Shown: positions 1-9,026 of the stretch, in pieces
How positions within the stretch are numbered: position 1 is the first letter of the stretch
Layout: every line of letters starts with the position of its first letter
Source of the DNA: QWOP01 sp003669605
GTDB lineage: Bacteria > Planctomycetota > Planctomycetia > Pirellulales > UBA1268
DNA: 64,000 nucleotides
Assembly (NCBI GenBank): GCA_947481985.1
Contig: CANKIK010000007.1
Span: 1-64,000 of the forward strand
Direction: 5' to 3'
Position numbers and translations under genes: made by a program
The notes under the pieces: generated by a model
Databases searched by the model: none
What the model was told of the DNA's origin: nothing
The model's input: the letters and a program-made list of their open reading frames with translations, nothing else

Positions 1-51
1 AATCCTTGTGTGGGGAAAATCCTTGTGTGGGGGGAATCCTTGTTGAGCCGG
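1..51. repeat. 17-bp tandem direct repeat (3 units, last one diverged)
   Basis: Three consecutive 17-base units start at 1, 18 and 35. Each begins AATCCTTGT; the first two differ only at their last two bases (AA versus GG), the third diverges after ten bases. The array touches the left edge, so its true length is unknown. It lies downstream of the minus-strand RNase R gene, outside any recognisable gene. Confidence 0.8.
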
Positions 52-52
52 C

Positions 53-61
53 TGTGGATAA
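53..61 (-). promoter_or_regulatory. DnaA-box-like 9-mer
   Basis: The minus strand reads TTATCCACA, an exact match to the consensus bacterial DnaA box, directly after the 17-bp tandem repeats. Only one box is visible, and no dnaA, dnaN or gyr genes are in the window, so this may be a chance match; an origin cannot be called from it. Confidence 0.3.
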
Positions 62-135
62 AGTGCCGGACCTTGCCGCACGAGGCGGTCGCTTGAGGCA
101 GTCTAGCGACCGCCTGCGAGAACCCTGCCGGCGGA

Positions 136-2298
136 TCAGCGGCCGGGACGCAATCCGCGGGCGGCGGATCGGGAACTCCCTTTTCCACCGCCGGCCTTTT
201 TCCCCCCGGCAAACCGCGACTTCCTCGCATGGCTGGCTGCCTTGCCCCCCTGCGGGGTCGGTCCGGCCTGGGGCGTTGGAGCGGTCTTCGGCGCCTGCCG
301 GGCATCGCCGACGAAACGGAAGTCGAGCGAGCGACGGTCGAGATCGACCCGTTTCACCGCCACCCGCACCCGATCGCCGAGGCGAAACGACTGACCGAGG
401 CGACGGCCGGCCAACGTGTGGCTGGCACGCTCAAAGCGGTAGGAATCGGCTGGCAATGCCGTGAGCGGCAAGAGCCCCTCGGCCGGGAGTTCCAACCCCT
501 GTACGAAGAGGCCAAACGGCTCCACTCCGGTCACCACCGCGTCCATCTCGGTGCCGATCCGCGACGACAGGAAGAGCAGCAACTTGAGCTTCACAAGTTC
601 CCGTTCGGCCGACTCCGCCCGCCGTTCCAGGGTGGAGCAGTGCATCCCCAGATCGACCAGGCCGTCTGGCGGCGGGCGGCGGCCTCGGGCCACCGCGTCG
701 AGTGCCCGGTGAACGACGAGGTCGGGGTAGCGACGGATCGGCGAGGTGAAATGGCAGTAACAGTCGCTCGCCAGCGCGTAGTGCCCCTCGGGCTGGGGGC
801 CATAGACAGCACGGGCCAGGCTGCGAAGGACAGCGAAGTGCACGGCGTGCTCCTCGGGCCGGCCCCTGGTCAAGCCCAGCAACCGCTGGAGTTCGAAGCG
901 GCTCTCGAGCGTATCAACCTCGAACCCGAGCTCAGAGACGAACTCCGTCAGTTGCCGGAGTTTTCTGGGGTCTGGAGGGGCGTGGACGCGGCGGAGGAAA
1001 CCGGCCCCGACAGCGGCCAAGCGCTCGGCCACCGCCTCGTTGGCCGAAAGCATGAACTCCTCGATGATCTTATGGCTCTCGGTATTCTCAACGACGTGGG
1101 CGCCCGAGACGCGGCCATCCCGGTCCAGATCGATCTTCACCTCGGGCATCTGGAGTTCGAGGCTGCCGCGGGCCCTCCGTCGGGCGTGGAGCAGCCGGGC
1201 CAAGTCCCGCATCCGTCCCAACAGTTCCCGGACGACGGGAGTCATCTCCACAGATTGGGTGTTGGGGTCGGCGAGAAACAGGTCGACCTCCTCGTAGGTG
1301 AACCGGCGGCAACTGCGGATGGCGGACCGCTCCACTTCCGCGTGAACCGGGACCCCTTCGGAAGAGAACTCAATCCAGCAGGTGCGGGCATACCGCACGC
1401 GCCCGGGCTGCAAACTGGCGAGGTTGTTGGAGACGATCTCCGGGAGCATGGGGATCACTCGATCGGGTAGATAGACACTCGTCCCCCGGGCGAGCGCCTC
1501 CTGATCGAGCGGCGACCCCTCTGGCACGAAATGCGCCACGTCGGCGATATGCACGCCCAGGAGCCAGTGATCACGCTCGATCCGTTCCAGCGAAATCGCA
1601 TCGTCGAAGTCGCGGGCATCGACCGGATCGATGGTGATGATCGTCCGCGCCGTGAGGTCGCGCCGATCCTCCGGTACCTCCTCGGTGAACCGAGCTGCCT
1701 GCTGACGCGCCGACTCGAGAACCTCCTCCGCGAAGGGCCCCGGCAGTGCGAATTCGTGGATGATCGACATCGTGTCGACCCCCGGCTCTCCGGCCTGGCC
1801 GAGGATCTCCGCCACGACGCCCTCGCCATCATGGAAGGGGTTCGGAAAGCGGACGATCTCCACCACCACCTTGTCGTTCTCGCGGACGCTCTTGGCCCCC
1901 GGGTCTCCGACTGCCACGGGGCGGACGAATGCCCCGCCATCGACCTGCACCCAGCCGGAGCCAGACGCAGAAAAATAGCGACCCACGAAACGGGTCGTCC
2001 GCCGGATCACGACCTCGACGATCTCTCCGGAAGGGCCGGGCCGGCGGAGGTCGCGCGATTTCGAGAGCCTCACCCGAACGGTGTCGCCGTTGACCGCGTC
2101 AAGCGATGCCGCTTGGGCGATGTGGACATCGCCGCTGCGGTCACCCGCACTGGAGAGCGGTCGGACGAACCCGTAGCCCCCCGCGGCGCGGCGAAAGGTC
2201 CCGATCACTTCCCCTCGGCCAGCGATCGCCGCCGGCGCGGCAGCATCGGTGTCACTTTGCCGACGGGATGAAGCACGGTCGCTGTCGCCTGACGGCAT
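136..2298 (-). CDS. rnr: RNase R / RNase II family 3'-5' exoribonuclease
   Basis: A 720-residue RNB-family exoribonuclease, which degrades RNA processively from the 3' end. An OB/cold-shock-like segment (GYGFVRP, about residues 30-90) precedes the RNB catalytic domain, whose metal-binding aspartates are in the motif DARDFDDAI near residue 228. A C-terminal S1 domain (about 585-670) is followed by a basic Gly/Lys/Arg-rich tail, as in RNase R rather than RNase II. The ATG is well supported: GGAGG lies six bases upstream. The next gene upstream on the same strand is a second predicted 3'-5' exoribonuclease starting about 50 bases away, so the two may form an RNA-decay operon. Confidence 0.93.
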   Translation of the reverse strand: MPSGDSDRASSRRQSDTDAAAPAAIAGRGEVIGTFRRAAGGYGFVRPLSSAGDRSGDVHIAQAASLDAVNGDTVRVRLSKSRDLRRPGPSGEIVEVVIRRTTRFVGRYFSASGSGWVQVDGGAFVRPVAVGDPGAKSVRENDKVVVEIVRFPNPFHDGEGVVAEILGQAGEPGVDTMSIIHEFALPGPFAEEVLESARQQAARFTEEVPEDRRDLTARTIITIDPVDARDFDDAISLERIERDHWLLGVHIADVAHFVPEGSPLDQEALARGTSVYLPDRVIPMLPEIVSNNLASLQPGRVRYARTCWIEFSSEGVPVHAEVERSAIRSCRRFTYEEVDLFLADPNTQSVEMTPVVRELLGRMRDLARLLHARRRARGSLELQMPEVKIDLDRDGRVSGAHVVENTESHKIIEEFMLSANEAVAERLAAVGAGFLRRVHAPPDPRKLRQLTEFVSELGFEVDTLESRFELQRLLGLTRGRPEEHAVHFAVLRSLARAVYGPQPEGHYALASDCYCHFTSPIRRYPDLVVHRALDAVARGRRPPPDGLVDLGMHCSTLERRAESAERELVKLKLLLFLSSRIGTEMDAVVTGVEPFGLFVQGLELPAEGLLPLTALPADSYRFERASHTLAGRRLGQSFRLGDRVRVAVKRVDLDRRSLDFRFVGDARQAPKTAPTPQAGPTPQGGKAASHARKSRFAGGKKAGGGKGSSRSAARGLRPGR

Positions 2299-2341
2299 GG
2301 CAATCCTCCACGCGGTCCCGTCCCCGGACGAATGGGGACAG

Positions 2342-3349
2342 TCAGCCGCGGCCCTTGAAGAACTTCCGTCCCAGCGACTGCTGGTACTGCGTCCAACCGC
2401 CGTCGATCGCCGCCTCGTTTTGCATCAACTGCAGGATTCCTGCCAGTTTGGCGTCCATGTGATCGAGGTGGTGCAGCGCCAGCGCCTCAAGCGTCATGGG
2501 CAACTTCGGGGCGCCGAACTCGTACTGTCCGTGGTGGCTTGCCACCATGTGCTTGATTCTGACCACCAACTCATCCTCGATGGGGCGACCGATGCGGGCC
2601 TCCACCTGCTCTCGTTTCTTTTCCACGATCTCGAGCCCGAGGAGCACATGACCGAGCAACTGGCCAGCATCGGTGTACGAGAAGCCCCGCTCGCTCTCCA
2701 GTTCGATCGTCTTGCCGATGTCGTGGAACAGCACTCCCACCAGCAGCAAGTCGCGGTCGATGGCGGGGTAGAGGGGGGCCACGCAATGCGCCAATCGGAG
2801 GAGATTGACGACATGCTCGAGCAATCCGCCGGCGTGAGCATGGTGGTGTTTGACCCCCGCGGGGCTGCGACAGAAGGCCGTCATCAGTTCGCCGTCGGCC
2901 AGCGTCTCGTCGCACAGTTCGCGGAGCGGACCGGGGGGAATCGTCCCCAGTAATTCTGCCAACTCGCCGCGGAGCCGGGCGACATCGGCAGCCGAGAGCA
3001 CCTGAAACTCACGCTCGTCGATGCCCCGCGGATCGACCCGACCGATCCCCTGAATGATGATCTGGAGATTGCCTGAGAAGAGTTGCGTCATCCCTTCGAC
3101 ACGGACGTAGTCGCCGTCATCAAAGGCCTCGAATTCGGCATCGGAGGCGTTCCACATCCGTCCCGTGATCGCCCCACTGCGATCGGCCAGCTCGACCTGC
3201 AGATAGAGCTGCCCGTTGCGGTTGGGGCGGAGCTGTTTGTGCGTTGCCAGAAACACCTGCTCGACCGCCGTCTGGGGGGAGAGTTCGGTGACGCAGCGGC
3301 GCGGGGAGGAGGGTCGGCCCGCTCGGCTGGGAGGATCGGCTGGCGGCAT
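2342..3349 (-). CDS. YhaM-like 3'-5' exoribonuclease (OB fold plus HD domain)
   Basis: About 335 residues, close to Bacillus YhaM (about 314). The N-terminal half is an OB-type nucleic-acid-binding fold (LADRSGAITGRMW, YVRVEG), the C-terminal half an HD metal-dependent phosphohydrolase domain: a His-rich helix (HHHAHAGGLLEH) and the HD doublet in LFHDIGK near residue 208. The YhaM family shortens RNA or single-stranded DNA from the 3' end. The start is uncertain: an in-frame ATG at 3433 would add 28 residues with no domain similarity, and neither ATG has a clear ribosome-binding site; 3349 is chosen because it is closer to the family length. It runs into the RNase R gene with a short gap. Confidence 0.8.
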   Translation of the reverse strand: MPPADPPSRAGRPSSPRRCVTELSPQTAVEQVFLATHKQLRPNRNGQLYLQVELADRSGAITGRMWNASDAEFEAFDDGDYVRVEGMTQLFSGNLQIIIQGIGRVDPRGIDEREFQVLSAADVARLRGELAELLGTIPPGPLRELCDETLADGELMTAFCRSPAGVKHHHAHAGGLLEHVVNLLRLAHCVAPLYPAIDRDLLLVGVLFHDIGKTIELESERGFSYTDAGQLLGHVLLGLEIVEKKREQVEARIGRPIEDELVVRIKHMVASHHGQYEFGAPKLPMTLEALALHHLDHMDAKLAGILQLMQNEAAIDGGWTQYQQSLGRKFFKGRG

Positions 3350-3450
3350 GCGTGAACCGGGAAGGGCGTCGTCCGGAAAGGGGGCAGCGGCACAGGCGTC
3401 CCGCGCTCGGTGAGACCGCAGTCTACCATTCATGAACTGTATCCCGCTTG

Positions 3451-3467
3451 GAAAACATCAGGTTTTC
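3451..3467. repeat. Inverted repeat GAAAAC-N5-GTTTTC
   Basis: A perfect 6-bp inverted repeat with a 5-base spacer in the divergent region between the YhaM-like gene and proS. It is AT-rich against a GC-rich background. It could be an operator or a weak RNA hairpin; there is no T-run to support a terminator. Confidence 0.4.
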
Positions 3468-3563
3468 TCCCCAGCGGCCTCCGCATGAATCCCGCCGCCG
3501 GTCCCACGCGGAGTTTGTCCACAGCCCGCCGGCCCCCGCTGCCCGCAATCGAGGCGCAAGGAC

Positions 3564-3569
3564 TACAAT
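3564..3569 (+). promoter_or_regulatory. Possible -10 element (TACAAT) upstream of proS
   Basis: TACAAT, one mismatch from the sigma-70 -10 consensus, lies 75 bases before the proS ATG. No convincing -35 sits 16-18 bases upstream. The same CTACAAT heptamer occurs before the DUF1573 gene. Confidence 0.3.
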
Positions 3570-3638
3570 CTCCCCTTCGCTGCTTTGCCCCTTCGCTCAA
3601 CGCTCCCGCCACGCTGACAGCATTTCACGGAGACCCCC

Positions 3639-5156
3639 ATGCCCGACCACGCGATCTCGCCCACCCGCGCCGAAGACTACCCCGAGTGGTATCAGCAGGT
3701 GGTGAAGGCCGCCGACTTGGCTGAACAGTCGCCCGTCCGCGGCTGCATGGTGATCAAGCCCAATGGCTACGCCGTCTGGGAGCGGATGCAGGCAATCCTC
3801 GACCGGATGTTCAAGGACACCGGCCATCAAAACGCCTATTTCCCCCTCTTCATTCCCCTCTCCTACCTGGAGAAGGAGGCGCAGCACGTCGAAGGCTTCG
3901 CCAAGGAATGCGCTGTGGTCACGCACCACCGGCTGGAACTCTCCCCCGAAGGCAAGCTTGTGCCCACCGGGAAACTCGAAGAACCGCTCATCGTCCGACC
4001 GACAAGCGAGACGATCATTGGCGCCATGTTCGCCCGTTGGATCCAATCGTGGCGTGACCTCCCGCTGCTCATTAATCAGTGGGCCAATGTCGTCCGCTGG
4101 GAGATGAGGCCGCGGCTCTTCCTCCGCACGACGGAATTCCTCTGGCAAGAGGGGCACACCGCCCACGCTACCCGCGAGGAAGCGGTGGAGGAGACGCTGC
4201 GAATGCTCGACGTCTACGCCACGTTTGCGGAGCGGGATCTCGCGATGCCGGTGATCCGTGGCCCCAAGCCGGCGGCGGAACGTTTTCCCGGTGCCGTCGA
4301 CACCTTCTCCATCGAGGCCATGATGCAGGACGGCAAGGCGCTCCAAGCCGGCACTTCGCACTTTCTGGGGCAGAATTTTGCCCGTGCACAGGAGATGAAG
4401 TTCGCCAGCCAATCGGGGACCGAGGAATACTGCTGGACAACCTCGTGGGGGGTGTCGACGAGGCTGATCGGAGCCGTGATCATGACCCATGCCGACGACG
4501 ACGGGCTCGTGCTCCCGCCGCGGATCGCCCCCACCCAGGTGGTCCTGCTGCCGATCCACCGGACCCCTGAAGAGAAGGAATCGGTGCTGGCCTGCTGCCG
4601 CTCGCTAGAGGCCGAACTGGCCGCGGCCAGGTTCGGTGGCGAGCCGATCCGTGCCCGCACCGACACCCGTGAAATCCGCGGCGGCGACAAGACTTGGCAG
4701 TACATCAAGCAGGGGGTGCCGCTGAGAGTGGAGATCGGACCGCGGGATCTCGCCGCCGGCTCCGTCAGTCTCACCCGCCGGGACCGCCCGCCCAAGGAAC
4801 GCACCAGTCTGCCGATCGCCCGATTCGCTGCCGAAGCACCGCGGCTCCTCGAGGAGATCCAGCAGGGGCTCTTCGATCGGGCCCGTGCCTTTCGCGACCG
4901 GCGGAGCGTCCGTCTGGCGAGCCTGGACGCGGTGCGGGAATTCTTCAGCAGTGGCGACGCGAGCCAGGATGGAGTGACGGCAGGGGGGGGATTTGCCCAT
5001 GTCCACGTGGCCGACGACCCAGCTGTGGCTGCGGCCCTCGACCCGCTCAAGATCACCGTCCGTTGCATCCCCATGGAAGGGCCGGACGAACCGGGGAGGT
5101 GCGTGGTCACCGGCCAAGAGGTGGCTCGGCCGAGCGTCCTGGCCAAGTCTTACTGA
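3639..5156 (+). CDS. proS: Prolyl-tRNA synthetase, short (archaeal/eukaryotic-type) form
   Basis: A 505-residue class II aminoacyl-tRNA synthetase that charges tRNA-Pro. It begins directly with the catalytic domain (motif 1 region YFPLFIPLSYL, motif 2 RWEMRPRLFLRTTEF near 150-164, motif 3 GVSTRLIGAVIMTH near 270) and lacks the editing domain inserted between motifs 2 and 3 in the long bacterial form. An anticodon-binding domain (VVLLPIHRT onward) and a C-terminal zinc-type extension follow, ending in Tyr, a feature of this ProRS type. The ATG has GGAG seven bases upstream. Confidence 0.95.
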   Translation: MPDHAISPTRAEDYPEWYQQVVKAADLAEQSPVRGCMVIKPNGYAVWERMQAILDRMFKDTGHQNAYFPLFIPLSYLEKEAQHVEGFAKECAVVTHHRLELSPEGKLVPTGKLEEPLIVRPTSETIIGAMFARWIQSWRDLPLLINQWANVVRWEMRPRLFLRTTEFLWQEGHTAHATREEAVEETLRMLDVYATFAERDLAMPVIRGPKPAAERFPGAVDTFSIEAMMQDGKALQAGTSHFLGQNFARAQEMKFASQSGTEEYCWTTSWGVSTRLIGAVIMTHADDDGLVLPPRIAPTQVVLLPIHRTPEEKESVLACCRSLEAELAAARFGGEPIRARTDTREIRGGDKTWQYIKQGVPLRVEIGPRDLAAGSVSLTRRDRPPKERTSLPIARFAAEAPRLLEEIQQGLFDRARAFRDRRSVRLASLDAVREFFSSGDASQDGVTAGGGFAHVHVADDPAVAAALDPLKITVRCIPMEGPDEPGRCVVTGQEVARPSVLAKSY

Positions 5157-5180
5157 CAGTTCCCCGATGCCGGCAGGGGC

Positions 5181-5186
5181 TACAAT
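5181..5186 (+). promoter_or_regulatory. Possible -10 element (TACAAT) upstream of the DUF1573 gene
   Basis: The CTACAAT heptamer lies 76 bases before the chosen ATG, in the 100-base gap after proS. A CTGACA sequence at 5153 is too far away (22-base spacer) to be a standard -35. Support is weak and rests on its match to the proS box. Confidence 0.25.
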
Positions 5187-5256
5187 CGATGGCTGGGGAG
5201 CCAGAGTTGCTCCAGCCGACATGACGATGGAGGCCGCTCAGACGGGCGGAATTGCG

Positions 5257-6444
5257 ATGCGGATGCCAGTCCCGAATGCTTGGCGCGTAGCCCTGTTCGC
5301 ACTCTTGGTGGGAGGCACGCTGGGGGGCGGCTCGCGGGCGCTCACGGCGGCGCTGCGGCCTTGGCGACTCGGGGAGTTTGACCCAGCCAAGCCAGGGAAC
5401 TCGGTGCCGCGGGTGGAGGCCCCCTCCACGCAGTATTCGTTCGGCACGATGGCCGAGGGAGCAGAGGAGACTCACGAGTTCATCATCGGCAACAGCGGTG
5501 AAGCCAACTTGACGATCACGCGCGGGGCGACGTCATGCAGTTGCACCGTCAGCGATTTCGAAGATTCCGCCGGTGGCGATTCCGATGGCGAGAAGGCCGT
5601 CGCTCCCGGCGCAGCGGCACGGCTGCGGCTGCGCTGGCGGGGGAAACAGGGCGGACCGTTTCGGCAGCAGGCCACCGTGTTCACCAACGACCCGCGACGC
5701 CCAGAGATTGCTTTCGTCATCGAGGGAACAGTTGTTCCGGTCTGGAAGGCAGAGCCGAAGTCGATCGTCCTCACACGGATCTCCGCCAGCGGTGGCGAGC
5801 AGGCCTCGGCGCGGATCTTCACCTACGGCAAGGAGGCCCCGAGCGTCGACTCCGTCAGCAGTCCCGACTCCGAAAACTCCCAATTTGTCTCATTTACCAC
5901 CGAGCCACTGCCTGCGGAGGAGGTGGCGAAGGAGGCGGGCGCCACGGGGGGCTTCACCCTCAACGTGGCGATTCTCCCCGGAGTGCCGATCGGCCCGCTG
6001 CGAAAGACCGTCAGCGTTGCCCTCCGAGTCCCTGAGGAGGTGACGGCGGAGGTGGTGGTCGAGGGAACGGTGACGGGTGATCTTGCCTTGGCGGGCCAGG
6101 GATGGGATTCCTCCCGTCAGGCACTGCAGTTGGGCACCGTGTCTGGCCGTGCCGGCCAGCACATCCAGTTGTTCATCACCGCCAAAGGTCCGCACCGCGA
6201 CGCGGTCCGGCCCGTAGTCCGTGAAGTGGTGCCAGCGTCGATGCTCGTGGAGGTCGGTGAGAGTAAAGCGGTCGGCACCAGTGCTGTGGTGCGGATACCG
6301 CTGACGATCACCATCCCTGCCGGCAGCCCCCCGTGCAATCACATCGGCTCAAAACAGGCCCCGGCGGGCCGCATCATCCTCGATACAGGCCATCCCGATT
6401 CCCCCACGATGAGCATCCCGGTCTGCGTCACCATCGGCCCTTGA
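5257..6444 (+). CDS. Exported DUF1573-domain protein
   Basis: About 395 residues. An N-terminal hydrophobic segment (WRVALFALLVGGTLGGG) suggests export. Residues about 50-160 match the Ig-like DUF1573 module found in very many planctomycete secreted proteins (YSFGTMAEGAEETHEF, a TSCSC cysteine pair, then VFTNDPRRPEIAF). The remainder looks like further beta-sandwich repeats. Function is unknown; such proteins are thought to be structural or binding modules outside the cytoplasm. An upstream in-frame ATG at 5221 would add 12 polar residues; neither has a strong ribosome-binding site. The cytochrome gene follows 51 bases later on the same strand, so cotranscription is likely. Confidence 0.8.
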   Translation: MRMPVPNAWRVALFALLVGGTLGGGSRALTAALRPWRLGEFDPAKPGNSVPRVEAPSTQYSFGTMAEGAEETHEFIIGNSGEANLTITRGATSCSCTVSDFEDSAGGDSDGEKAVAPGAAARLRLRWRGKQGGPFRQQATVFTNDPRRPEIAFVIEGTVVPVWKAEPKSIVLTRISASGGEQASARIFTYGKEAPSVDSVSSPDSENSQFVSFTTEPLPAEEVAKEAGATGGFTLNVAILPGVPIGPLRKTVSVALRVPEEVTAEVVVEGTVTGDLALAGQGWDSSRQALQLGTVSGRAGQHIQLFITAKGPHRDAVRPVVREVVPASMLVEVGESKAVGTSAVVRIPLTITIPAGSPPCNHIGSKQAPAGRIILDTGHPDSPTMSIPVCVTIGP

Positions 6445-6495
6445 TTCGGCCGGGGACTCACGATTCGGGAATCCCCGTTCCCGGAAGCCACCGTC

Positions 6496-8136
6496 ATGCC
6501 CCAGCGTCGCTCTGTCAGCCTGCTCCCCCTCCTCCTCGCGATTCCCTTCCTCGCCGCCGTGCCAGCACGGGGTGACGATGGTGCGAGCCCCGCCACCGCC
6601 GCAACCACGGAGGGACCGCGGCCCGACCGTGGCCCGGGGGTGTCGGAAGAGACCGCCGCAATATTTCGTGGCAGAAACGGCGATCTGTTTCGCGACTGGG
6701 GGCGCCCCCGGGTGGCGCTGGTGTTCACCGGGGAACTCGACGGCTACATCGAGCCCTGCGGCTGCACTGGCAAGGAGAACCAGAAGGGTGGCCTGAGCCG
6801 GCGGCGGAACTTCTTCCAGGCCATGACATCCGCCGATTGGCCGATCGTGCCGATCGACCTAGGGGGGCAAGTCCGCCGCTTCGGTCGTCAGACAGAGATC
6901 AAATTCAATTCCATCGCCGATGGGCTCAAGACGATGAAGTACGCCGGCATTGGCTTCGGGCCACACGACCTCCGCCTTCCCACCGAGGGCATCGTGGCTG
7001 CTGTGTCCTCCGTCGGCGACCAGCCAACACCGTTCACCTCCGCCAATGTCGGACTCCTCGGGCTCGATACCGGGATCGTCCCCCGCTTCCAGATCGTCGA
7101 GGCCGGGGGCCTGCGGATCGGCATTGTCGCTGTCCTCGGCGACGAAGAGGCCAGCCAGGTCCGCAATGACCTCATCGAGGTCGCACCCGCGGCTGAGGCC
7201 ATCGTGGAACCGGCTGCTGCCCTCGCCAAGGCCGACTGCGATCACCAGGTACTCCTGTCGTGGGCCGCTCCGGAGGAGACCGCCCGCCTCGCCGCCCTCT
7301 ACCCGCAATTCGATCTCGTGGTGACTGCCGGGGGCGCCGAGGAACCGCCTGCGCAGCCGCGGAGTCTTCCGGTGCCAACCGCCACCACGGGCACTCCCCA
7401 TTCCCCGAGGTACCTTCTCGAACTGGGACACAAAGGGATGTTTGCGGTGGTGGTGGGGCTGTTCGATGACGATCTCGAACCGATGCGTTCGCAGCGGGTA
7501 CCTCTGGATGCACGCTGGGGAGAGGCAGACGACATGATTCGCCTCCTCGCCGACTATCAGGGGCAGTTGGAGACCCTGGGTCTGACTGGCCTGGGACTGG
7601 CGCCGTCGCGGCACCCCAGCGGCAGGCGGTTTGCAGGCAGCGCCGCCTGCGCCGATTGCCATGCATCATCGCATGAGGTGTGGGCCGATTCCGGGCACGC
7701 CAAGGCCCTGACGACGCTCGAAACACAGTCGCCCCGTCGCGACGGTGATCCGGAGTGCCTGTCGTGTCATGTCGTCGGCTGGGCGCCGCAGAAGTATCAG
7801 CCATTTGACGGGGGATTCATGGGGATCAAGGCCACGCCGCAACTCGCCCAACAAGGCTGCGAGAACTGTCACGGCCCAGCGGCTACCCATGCTTCGGCGG
7901 AGCGGGGCGATGTGCGGGTGCCGACTGCCGAGCGCGACCGCCTCCGGGCCGACATCCGCCTCTCGATCGACACCCCTCAAGGTCGGCAGAAGGTGATCAA
8001 CAACTGCATGGAATGCCACGATCTGGATAACAGCCCGCAGTTCGATTTCGACACCTACTGGCCGCAGGTGGAACACTCTGAGCAGCCGGGAGCGGCAGCC
8101 GCAGCCGCGGGCAAAACGCCCCCGCAGAGCCGGTGA
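6496..8136 (+). CDS. Exported tetraheme cytochrome c (c554-like) with phosphoesterase-like N-terminal domain
   Basis: 546 residues with a cleavable-looking signal peptide (LLPLLLAIPFLAAVPARG). The middle part resembles the 5'-nucleotidase/SoxB-type metallophosphoesterase fold, including the diagnostic GYIEPCGC..QKGGLSRR stretch near residues 85-105. The C-terminal third carries four CxxCH haem-binding motifs (CADCH 385, CLSCH 421, CENCH 455, CMECH 504) in a cytochrome c554-like domain, and a terminal EHSEQPG-Ala-rich tail. This points to a periplasmic electron-transfer protein; the electron partner and substrate are unknown. It follows the DUF1573 gene and no haem-lyase genes are in view. Confidence 0.85.
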   Translation: MPQRRSVSLLPLLLAIPFLAAVPARGDDGASPATAATTEGPRPDRGPGVSEETAAIFRGRNGDLFRDWGRPRVALVFTGELDGYIEPCGCTGKENQKGGLSRRRNFFQAMTSADWPIVPIDLGGQVRRFGRQTEIKFNSIADGLKTMKYAGIGFGPHDLRLPTEGIVAAVSSVGDQPTPFTSANVGLLGLDTGIVPRFQIVEAGGLRIGIVAVLGDEEASQVRNDLIEVAPAAEAIVEPAAALAKADCDHQVLLSWAAPEETARLAALYPQFDLVVTAGGAEEPPAQPRSLPVPTATTGTPHSPRYLLELGHKGMFAVVVGLFDDDLEPMRSQRVPLDARWGEADDMIRLLADYQGQLETLGLTGLGLAPSRHPSGRRFAGSAACADCHASSHEVWADSGHAKALTTLETQSPRRDGDPECLSCHVVGWAPQKYQPFDGGFMGIKATPQLAQQGCENCHGPAATHASAERGDVRVPTAERDRLRADIRLSIDTPQGRQKVINNCMECHDLDNSPQFDFDTYWPQVEHSEQPGAAAAAAGKTPPQSR

Positions 8137-8215
8137 CGCCAGGAAAACTGCGCTCCGCGAAGCAACCGACGGGAGGCGAGAGCCGAAGGCCATGCGAGAT
8201 GGTCCGGCACGCTCC

Positions 8216-8965
8216 TCAACCGAGTTGGGCCATCGCCTCGTCGGGGATGTTGAAGTTTGCGGACACGCTCTGGACATCGTCGTGGTCGTCGAGTCGCTCC
8301 ATCAAGGCGAGCACCTTGCGGGCTGTGTCCACGTCCTCGACGTCGACTGAATTGGTCGGAATACGGACGATTTCGTTCGATTCAACCGTCATTCCCGCCC
8401 CCTGCAACGCAGTCATCACCCCCACCATCGCAGACGGTTCGCAGATCACCTCCCAGCGGTCGCCGGCGGGCTTGACATCATCTGCGCCCGCCTCGAGAGC
8501 GACCTCCATCAGCCGATCCTCCGGGCAGGAAGCCAAGGGAAGACGAATCGCGCCCTTACGCTGGAAGAGGTAGGCCACGCAACCGGTGGCTCCCAGTTTG
8601 CCGTCACACATCTCGAAGATCTTGCGGATCTCAGGGGCAGTCCGGTTCTTGTTGTCGGTGAGGATCTCGCACAGCACCGCCACGCCCCCGGAGGCATAGC
8701 CCTCGTACATCGATTCTTCGAGGTTTCCCCCCTTGAGTTCCCCGATACCTGTTCGGATCGCCCGCTGGATGTTGTCCTTGGGCATGCTCACCGCCTTGGC
8801 GGCGTCGATCGCGTAACGGAGACGGAGGTTGGCGTCTGGGTCGGGGCCGCCATGCTTGGCAGCCACAATGATCGCCTTCGCCAACTTGCTCCACAACTTG
8901 CCACGTTTGGCGTCGATCAACGACTTCTTGCGGGAGATGTTGGCCCAATGGGAATGGCCTGCCAC
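8216..8965 (-). CDS. yebC: YebC/PmpR family (TACO1-like) protein
   Basis: 249 residues starting from a GTG that gives the family-typical N-terminus AGHSHWANI followed by RKKSLIDAKRGK; length and three-domain organisation are standard. Members bind DNA or act in translation of proline stretches, as established for YebC/TACO1 relatives. The frame is open further upstream, but that extension is Arg/Ser/Pro-rich and unlike the family. Last gene of the nusA-infB-rbfA run, 61 bases downstream of the HhH protein. Confidence 0.92.
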   Translation of the reverse strand: MAGHSHWANISRKKSLIDAKRGKLWSKLAKAIIVAAKHGGPDPDANLRLRYAIDAAKAVSMPKDNIQRAIRTGIGELKGGNLEESMYEGYASGGVAVLCEILTDNKNRTAPEIRKIFEMCDGKLGATGCVAYLFQRKGAIRLPLASCPEDRLMEVALEAGADDVKPAGDRWEVICEPSAMVGVMTALQGAGMTVESNEIVRIPTNSVDVEDVDTARKVLALMERLDDHDDVQSVSANFNIPDEAMAQLG

Positions 8966-9026
8966 CGTGTGCTCCGATGATTGGGCGTGACGTGGGGAGG
9001 ATCCTTGGATGCTCGAAAACGGTGGG

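Noticed and set aside
229..1470. Long plus-strand open frame opposite RNase R
   Set aside because: It is the antisense shadow of a well-supported gene; composition follows from the high GC content.
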